Below are positions 24,842-29,388 of a stretch of 29,388 bases of DNA, one piece after another. The stretch is from contig JAQUJJ010000035.1 of NCBI GenBank assembly GCA_028681035.1, forward strand, positions 1 to 29,388, in the 5' to 3' direction. The position numbers and the translations under genes were made by a program. This stretch comes from Candidatus Cloacimonadota bacterium. GTDB lineage: Bacteria; Cloacimonadota; Cloacimonadia; Cloacimonadales; Cloacimonadaceae. Each line of letters starts with the position of its first letter. The stretch's first letter is position 1. The notes beneath the pieces were generated by a model. The model was given only the letters and a program-made list of their open reading frames with translations, was not told where the DNA came from and ran no database searches.

Positions 24842-25401
24842 TGCAACACGATTCCGGCAGATTAGCCATATGGCTTGGTAAACAATATTTTAATGGTACT
24901 GCTGATTTGATAAAATACTATCCAACTGATTCTCCCAATATGAGTTTCGGTTACTCTATGGCTACAGGTGATTTCAATAACGATGGCCTATGTGATTTGG
25001 TAGTAGGCGCACCTAAACGTCCCCCAGACATGAACCCAGTTCCAGGCAAGGTATTCATTTATAGCGGTAACACAGATTTATCTGATACTACCGTAGCCAA
25101 TGAGGATGAAGTTCTGCCCTCTCCACAGTTAAATAACTTACAGATGGATTTATACCCCAATCCACTAAGTGCATCAAGCGGCTCTGTCCAGCTTAACCTA
25201 AAGGGACAGGAACAGCTTGAACAAGGCAAGATTGAGATGTACAATCTGAAAGGACAGTTGCTGTATAGCGGTATAGCCCCCGCTTTTAAACAAAACGTCG
25301 CAGTAAACCTTCCCATCAATAACTACGCTTCCGGCATCTATCTATGCCGGGTTGCCTATGGGAAGATAGCAAAAATACAAAAAATTAGCATAATTAAATA
25401 G
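23752..25401 (+). CDS. Secreted FG-GAP/VCBS beta-propeller protein with sorting tail (copy B, mosaic)
   Basis: 549 residues, same architecture as the preceding gene: signal peptide, seven D-x-N-x-D blades (starting at residues 47, 112, 179, 233, 291, 348 and 407), and a sorting tail. Residues 1-363 differ from gene A by one amino acid, while the C-terminal 78 residues (from about 472) are almost identical to the tail of gene C (SSGSVQLNLKGQEQLEQGKI, MYNLKGQLLYSG, NNYASGIYLCRV). It thus looks like a chimera of its two neighbours. The gene starts 12 bases after gene A, with the ribosome site merged with the stop codon region (TAATAGGAGG). Probably surface-exposed. Confidence 0.88.
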   Translation: MSRVYLIAMMLMLSQFQIWGVNHLDIMNILAGEDSTRGMGNGLASLDFNGDNIQDLAIIQSKCPRPEHQGIYDYGRILLLYGGSNFDTTPDLELYGNPNDYFVQGTLLNAGDVNGDGFEDLVVIRKFLDPEYINSIWRLCIYYGGVNPSTEPSFQADYHNYYASGTPGINSLLPFVLGDINGDGYDDIGVVTFWEEPEHRKVEIFFGGSLAGWTIYDSYTEIYTYPMMNGVGDVNNDGYDDFILAYTTGNIDNQSNVVLYYGSPDITSSETVVLATDSSLDYQRKPMAAGDVNGDGNDDFLGRSIWNGSAAFGALWLGGENITATYDVMLNPNYFGTLTPAYGFVHGDLNGDGFDDLIGSDYSLQHDSGRLAIWLGKQYFNGTADLIKYYPTDSPNMSFGYSMATGDFNNDGLCDLVVGAPKRPPDMNPVPGKVFIYSGNTDLSDTTVANEDEVLPSPQLNNLQMDLYPNPLSASSGSVQLNLKGQEQLEQGKIEMYNLKGQLLYSGIAPAFKQNVAVNLPINNYASGIYLCRVAYGKIAKIQKISIIK

Positions 25402-25407
25402 GAGGAT
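25165..25407 (+). repeat. Shared 3' sorting-tail module, copy in gene B
   Basis: The last ~240 bases of gene B, including the stop codon and TAGGAG, match the end of gene C (26779-27018) with about a dozen differences. Almost all differences are single bases, mostly synonymous. Confidence 0.85.
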
Positions 25408-25410
25408 TAT

Positions 25411-27015
25411 ATGAATGATATCAGGTTTCACATCTGGCTATGCCTTATGCTACTATCCGTTTTCAGCATACAATATGCAACAAACAACATGAGCGTAATT
25501 GCTGCATTTGAGGGGGAACACTTCACTTCAGGATATGGTACATCAATAGCTTCATTGGATTTTAATCATGATGGTTACGAAGATTTGATTGTTGCTGCAC
25601 TGTTTTTCGGGTATGCTTCCGGGCAGTCAGCTTCCCGTGGTAAAGTGTATGTATATTACGGGGGACCAAGTTTCAGTTCCAACACGCCTGCCTCCATAAC
25701 ACTGGAAGGTAACTTTAACGGAACCATCGGTAGGCAGATACTCTCTGTTCATAATGTCGGGGATGTGAACGGTGATGGCTTTGATGATCTTTGTGTTTAT
25801 GATGATGCACCCCGCTACGAAGCAGATCAAAGGCTGATGATCTTTTATGGTGGAACGATGAATCTTGATACTCCCGATCTTGTCATATATTATCCATTTA
25901 CTACTAATATTACTTACATCACAGGGGTTCATGATGTCGATGGGGATGGCTATGATGATATAGGTATAGCTTATAGGACAGAGGGGAGCTTCAATTCAAC
26001 ATTCTCAGTATATTATGGATTTCAGTTAAGCGAATCAGTTGTAATGACATTCCCGCAACAATCAGGAATGTACTCGATATCAGGCTTAGGAGATATAAAC
26101 GGAGATGGATATTCAGACTTAACTGTAGGTTGCACCGATTATGATCCTAACACAGGATACCATTTAGTAAAAATGTTCTATGGAAATGCCCAACGTACTT
26201 TTTCCAATCCAATAGTGCTTATACAAACCCAAGAACCATTAACAAAGGTGAGTAAACCTCTTGGAGATATGAATGGAGATGGATATGCCGATTTTATGGG
26301 TTATCGTTCCAATGCCGGGATGCATGCATGGCTGGGTGGGCAAACTATCAACTTGGTTATGCCAAGTTTTAATCTAGACCCCAGTTGGAGCGGTGGTGAA
26401 TCTTCACAATCTTTAGAATATGGCGATTTTAACGCAGATGGTTATGATGATGCCGTTGGTGCCAGTTTCTATCAGCGTAAGTTTTCCCTTTGGCTGGGAA
26501 AGCAGAATTTGAATGGAACTTCGGATCTAATAGTCGACAATTGGTTTTACGATAACTTCGGCTATGGCTTGGCAACCGGCGATTTCAATGCAGATGGTTA
26601 CTGCGATATTGCAGCTTCTGCGCCTTTCCCTGAAGATATGCTAAACACTACTGATTTCCCCGGCTATATTTGGGTGTATGCAGGAAATGGTCAATTGGCA
26701 GACACTACCGTGGCGATTGACAATCCCTCTACACCCGCTGTAACAGATGTACTACAGATGACGCTAAGCCCCAATCCGCTAAGAGCATCAAGCGGCTCTG
26801 TCCAGCTTAACCTAAAGGGACAGGAACAGCTTGAACAAGGCAAGATTGAGATATACAATCTTAAAGGGCAGTTATTGTATAGCGGTATAGCCCCTGCCTT
26901 CAAACAAAATGTCGCAGTAAACCTTCCCATCAATAACTACGCTTCCGGCATCTATCTATGCCGGGTTGCCTATGGGAAGATAACAAAAATACAAAAACTT
27001 AGCATAATTAAATAG
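25411..27015 (+). CDS. Secreted FG-GAP/VCBS beta-propeller protein with sorting tail (gene C)
   Basis: 534 residues. A different signal peptide (MNDIRFHIWLCLMLLSVFSI, then QYATNN), seven blades with D-x-N/D-x-D motifs (starting at residues 50, 118, 175, 228, 286, 339 and 391, such as DFNHDGYED, DVNGDGFDD, DVDGDGYDD, DINGDGYSD) and the same C-terminal sorting tail as gene B. The propeller part is only distantly like A and B, so it is an older paralogue whose tail has been kept identical. It starts 9 bases after the B stop, with TAGGAGG overlapping that stop codon, which supports cotranscription. Confidence 0.87.
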   Translation: MNDIRFHIWLCLMLLSVFSIQYATNNMSVIAAFEGEHFTSGYGTSIASLDFNHDGYEDLIVAALFFGYASGQSASRGKVYVYYGGPSFSSNTPASITLEGNFNGTIGRQILSVHNVGDVNGDGFDDLCVYDDAPRYEADQRLMIFYGGTMNLDTPDLVIYYPFTTNITYITGVHDVDGDGYDDIGIAYRTEGSFNSTFSVYYGFQLSESVVMTFPQQSGMYSISGLGDINGDGYSDLTVGCTDYDPNTGYHLVKMFYGNAQRTFSNPIVLIQTQEPLTKVSKPLGDMNGDGYADFMGYRSNAGMHAWLGGQTINLVMPSFNLDPSWSGGESSQSLEYGDFNADGYDDAVGASFYQRKFSLWLGKQNLNGTSDLIVDNWFYDNFGYGLATGDFNADGYCDIAASAPFPEDMLNTTDFPGYIWVYAGNGQLADTTVAIDNPSTPAVTDVLQMTLSPNPLRASSGSVQLNLKGQEQLEQGKIEIYNLKGQLLYSGIAPAFKQNVAVNLPINNYASGIYLCRVAYGKITKIQKLSIIK

Positions 27016-27018
27016 GAG
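26779..27018 (+). repeat. Shared 3' sorting-tail module, copy in gene C
   Basis: Partner of 25165-25407; covers the C-terminal sorting domain, the stop codon and the ribosome site of the next gene. Confidence 0.85.
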
Positions 27019-27023
27019 AAAAC

Positions 27024-29388
27024 ATGAAAAGACTTGTTATTATTTTGGTCGCATTCGTTGTGTTGCACCTGCACGCGGTTAGCGCAGAAGATTATTTAAT
27101 TGGAGCATACTCCCAATACCAATTACGCTACACTTATGGTTCTACGGCACAGGTTATGAATACCTTGGGCTCTCTGCTTCATCAGGGTGGTTTTAATGCC
27201 ACCCATTTTGCAGTAAATGAAGATGCTGACTATAGCTCTGTTAAGCTTGGTGCTGCTTTAAGTGCATTGAATGAAAATAGCATAAGAACTATTCTCTATG
27301 ATCAACGCTGGACATCCAGTAAAGTGGGGACTACCGCGATAACTTATGGAAATGTAAAGAAAATGGAAGCTGAGTATGAGCTTAAATACGATCCCGAAAC
27401 TCATGCATTCATCCCTGATGTATTACCAAGTAACGATACCACTGCCAACGATGAATACAATTATGTGTTCAAGCACGAGACAGGTATGCTTTCAGGTTTT
27501 AACATATCGAATAATTCCGATGGATATAGCTGGGTATGTAACGAGTTGTCTAACCATACTGCTGGTCTTGCCTTATCCTACCCCAGATTCAGGTGGAAAC
27601 CTAATGATAAGCAGAATCCAAGGATTTTTGGCTATGATTTCAAGTTTAGACAAGCTGCCTTGGCAGGTAACAGGTTATATCTAACCGTTGCCATGAAGTT
27701 TAGTGGAGGTGTTCCTGCGGGTCCTGTTGCCGAGATAAAACTAAAAGTTCTCAAGAATAGTACATTGCCAACAAGTGTTTGGAATGACTATGCTGATACC
27801 TTATATTATGAATTCGTACTGCATCCGGTAAATCCAAGTGCCTATTCAACAACGATATACAATCAGCAGTATTCAACACTGCTACCGGATGCTTATGGTA
27901 ATTATCTTTTTGAATACTATATAGAATTACCTGAATACAATACAACTCTCTATAATCAAGTAATGATGGGAGAGTATTTTTACCATATTAATCCTCAAGT
28001 ATTCTGGTTTGGATTTGGAAAAATGGAGATCGATTATATCCAGTTGGAGGATGAATATCACAGATCTCTGCGTTTAGACCCAAGCCCATCCAATCCGTAT
28101 TTAATTAGATTGCAAAACCAGTTTAACCAAATAAGTAATCTGGACACATCAAACAATATTATAGCATATTACGCAAAAGATGAACCCCTTCAGGGGCAGT
28201 TCTCAATGTATCATAAAATTGAAAGTTTTATGGATGGATGTGATAAACAGCTGGTAACAGCAATCAATCTTGAGGATTGGACATCTGTTAAACCAAGCGG
28301 TAACCCAAATTATTCTCATTATAATCACTTCCTTAGGGTTGCAAATCCACATAAGATTATGATGGATGCCTATCCCTTACAAGAATGGACATCATCGCCA
28401 AATTATGTTACTAATTGGGATAATGAATCTTATGAGACATTTGTACAAAATAAGCTTCAGACTCGTTTGCTAAATCATTATTTGAGTGTAGCATCAGAGG
28501 TAAAACACAACCCCCAATATTACGGGACAGAATTGTTGTTTTCACCACAGATATTCGGGGAGTGGGTACCAAGTGCTTCTGGAAGTGTTAGTTATTGGAG
28601 ATACATGATGCCGCCACGCAGTATGGTTAAATGCCTACAATTGTTACCTTTGTGTTACGCTGCCGATGGCATAGTCAGTTTTGCGATTACTTCCGAGCCA
28701 CATTATAACTATGGTAATGTCAGTAATCCGTATTACAGGGTAACGCCCTTAAAAACTCAGCATGGTTCAAGCAGCTATGACGGGCTAACTGTTTTACCAA
28801 ACAGTTCTGCTTTTAGTATGCTAACTGATGCCAACGAGAAGATTGCAGTCTATGGTCATCTCATTAAAGGATTTTCTTGGGTTAGTGCTGATTCTCTTAT
28901 GGTGAACGGATCCCATCCGGATGTAAATATTGATGCTATGCTATTAAACGATTTGACTGTAGTACATAGTACCGATGTTGGTTATGAGGGATATGTACAA
29001 TGCGGTTACTATCAAAATAGCAGTTTAAACCCTCAATTTATGATTGTTAATCGTCGCTCAGTTTTCAAGAATTCTGGTGTTGGGAATGTTATTCCTGAGA
29101 TTGTTGATAATTGTTTTTGTGATGCTGATTCACAAGTTGTCAATTTTACTCCCAATACTGAAGCTTACTCTACCTTTGGTACCTATGTCGGGCTTTTCGA
29201 TCCATATGATAATACTGTTTACTACCCTTCTAATGATAGCATCAAAGTAACAATTGGTCCCGGTGATGGCAAGCTGCTGCAAATGATATCCACGCTGCCC
29301 GATACTGTAAATACAGCAGTTCGGATTTTTACAAAAGGTATTCTGGAGGGTGATATTACTATCGCCAGTGGAGGTTCTGTAAGTGTAC
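27024..29388 (+). CDS. Large secreted protein of unknown function, 3'-truncated by window
   Basis: The frame is open from the ATG at 27024 (AGGAG 27014-27018) to the window end: at least 788 residues. It has a signal peptide (MKRLVIILVAFVVLHLHAVSA). The first half has features of a TIM-barrel glycoside-hydrolase-like fold: GAYSQYQLRYTYG, GGFNATHFAV near the start, NIIAYYAKDEP with Asp386-Glu387 at a place where such families carry an acidic residue, then ANPHKIMMDAYPL and ELLFSPQIFGEW. The end (GDITIASGGSVSV from about residue 776) looks like the start of a parallel beta-helix or of a sorting region. No named family is certain. It follows gene C by 8 bases, so it belongs to the FG-GAP operon; substrate binding by propellers plus a hydrolase would fit, but is speculation. 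Confidence 0.6.
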   Translation, partial: MKRLVIILVAFVVLHLHAVSAEDYLIGAYSQYQLRYTYGSTAQVMNTLGSLLHQGGFNATHFAVNEDADYSSVKLGAALSALNENSIRTILYDQRWTSSKVGTTAITYGNVKKMEAEYELKYDPETHAFIPDVLPSNDTTANDEYNYVFKHETGMLSGFNISNNSDGYSWVCNELSNHTAGLALSYPRFRWKPNDKQNPRIFGYDFKFRQAALAGNRLYLTVAMKFSGGVPAGPVAEIKLKVLKNSTLPTSVWNDYADTLYYEFVLHPVNPSAYSTTIYNQQYSTLLPDAYGNYLFEYYIELPEYNTTLYNQVMMGEYFYHINPQVFWFGFGKMEIDYIQLEDEYHRSLRLDPSPSNPYLIRLQNQFNQISNLDTSNNIIAYYAKDEPLQGQFSMYHKIESFMDGCDKQLVTAINLEDWTSVKPSGNPNYSHYNHFLRVANPHKIMMDAYPLQEWTSSPNYVTNWDNESYETFVQNKLQTRLLNHYLSVASEVKHNPQYYGTELLFSPQIFGEWVPSASGSVSYWRYMMPPRSMVKCLQLLPLCYAADGIVSFAITSEPHYNYGNVSNPYYRVTPLKTQHGSSSYDGLTVLPNSSAFSMLTDANEKIAVYGHLIKGFSWVSADSLMVNGSHPDVNIDAMLLNDLTVVHSTDVGYEGYVQCGYYQNSSLNPQFMIVNRRSVFKNSGVGNVIPEIVDNCFCDADSQVVNFTPNTEAYSTFGTYVGLFDPYDNTVYYPSNDSIKVTIGPGDGKLLQMISTLPDTVNTAVRIFTKGILEGDITIASGGSVSV

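Noticed and set aside
1..29388. tRNA or rRNA genes, IS transposases, phage genes, defence systems
   Set aside because: I looked in all gene-free stretches for T-loop-like words, transposase motifs and known defence domains and found none.

Overview
The window looks like a piece of a chromosome from a fermentative, outer-membrane-bearing bacterium of the FCB/Cloacimonadota type. The phylum is my inference, not something I could test. Evidence: secreted proteins ending in C-terminal sorting modules of the type IX secretion (T9SS type A / FlgD-Ig-like) kind; a PorV/PorQ-like outer-membrane protein; a lipoprotein and LspA; FG-GAP/VCBS beta-propeller proteins; butyrate kinase; and single-copy housekeeping genes (typA, tpx, tdk, udk, trxA, groES, a dksA-like gene). 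I see no phage, IS transposase, CRISPR array, tRNA or rRNA.

Layout. (1) 2-1177 (+): the 3' part of a gene encoding two fused deoxynucleoside kinase domains, cut by the window edge. (2) 1178-1873: a non-coding stretch with a 110-bp tandem repeat. (3) 1874-7579, all minus: a lipoprotein; groES-trxA with a terminator; and an apparent operon of hybrid sensor kinase, glycosyltransferase-like protein and uridine kinase. (4) 7996-10465 (+): a four-helix membrane protein and typA with a strong terminator. (5) tpx (minus), then a non-coding stretch whose ends are inverted repeats. (6) 11573-17456, minus: tightly packed genes tdk, yggT, divIVA-like, purine nucleoside phosphorylase, dksA-like, lspA, an OB-fold/cohesin-like/sorting-tail secreted protein, a PorV-like barrel and a small membrane protein, ending in a terminator. 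(7) An rRNA-methylase-like gene (17529-18254), then 18289-18407 with six DnaA boxes, a candidate oriC or DnaA-binding locus, then a secreted clostripain-like peptidase coupled to butyrate kinase. (8) A 900-bp stretch without a convincing gene. (9) 22090-29388 (+): an operon of three FG-GAP beta-propeller secreted proteins and a large secreted protein that runs off the window.

How it fits together. Nucleoside salvage is heavily represented (deoxynucleoside kinase fusion, uridine kinase, thymidine kinase, purine nucleoside phosphorylase). A second theme is the cell envelope: LspA, lipoprotein, PorV-like barrel and at least five secreted proteins, several with sorting tails. The most striking structures are the DnaA-box cluster, the mosaic FG-GAP genes (an almost perfect 1.1-kb duplication plus a shared 3' module), several families of intergenic repeats, and three gene junctions where a TTG start overlaps the upstream TGA stop (TTGA).
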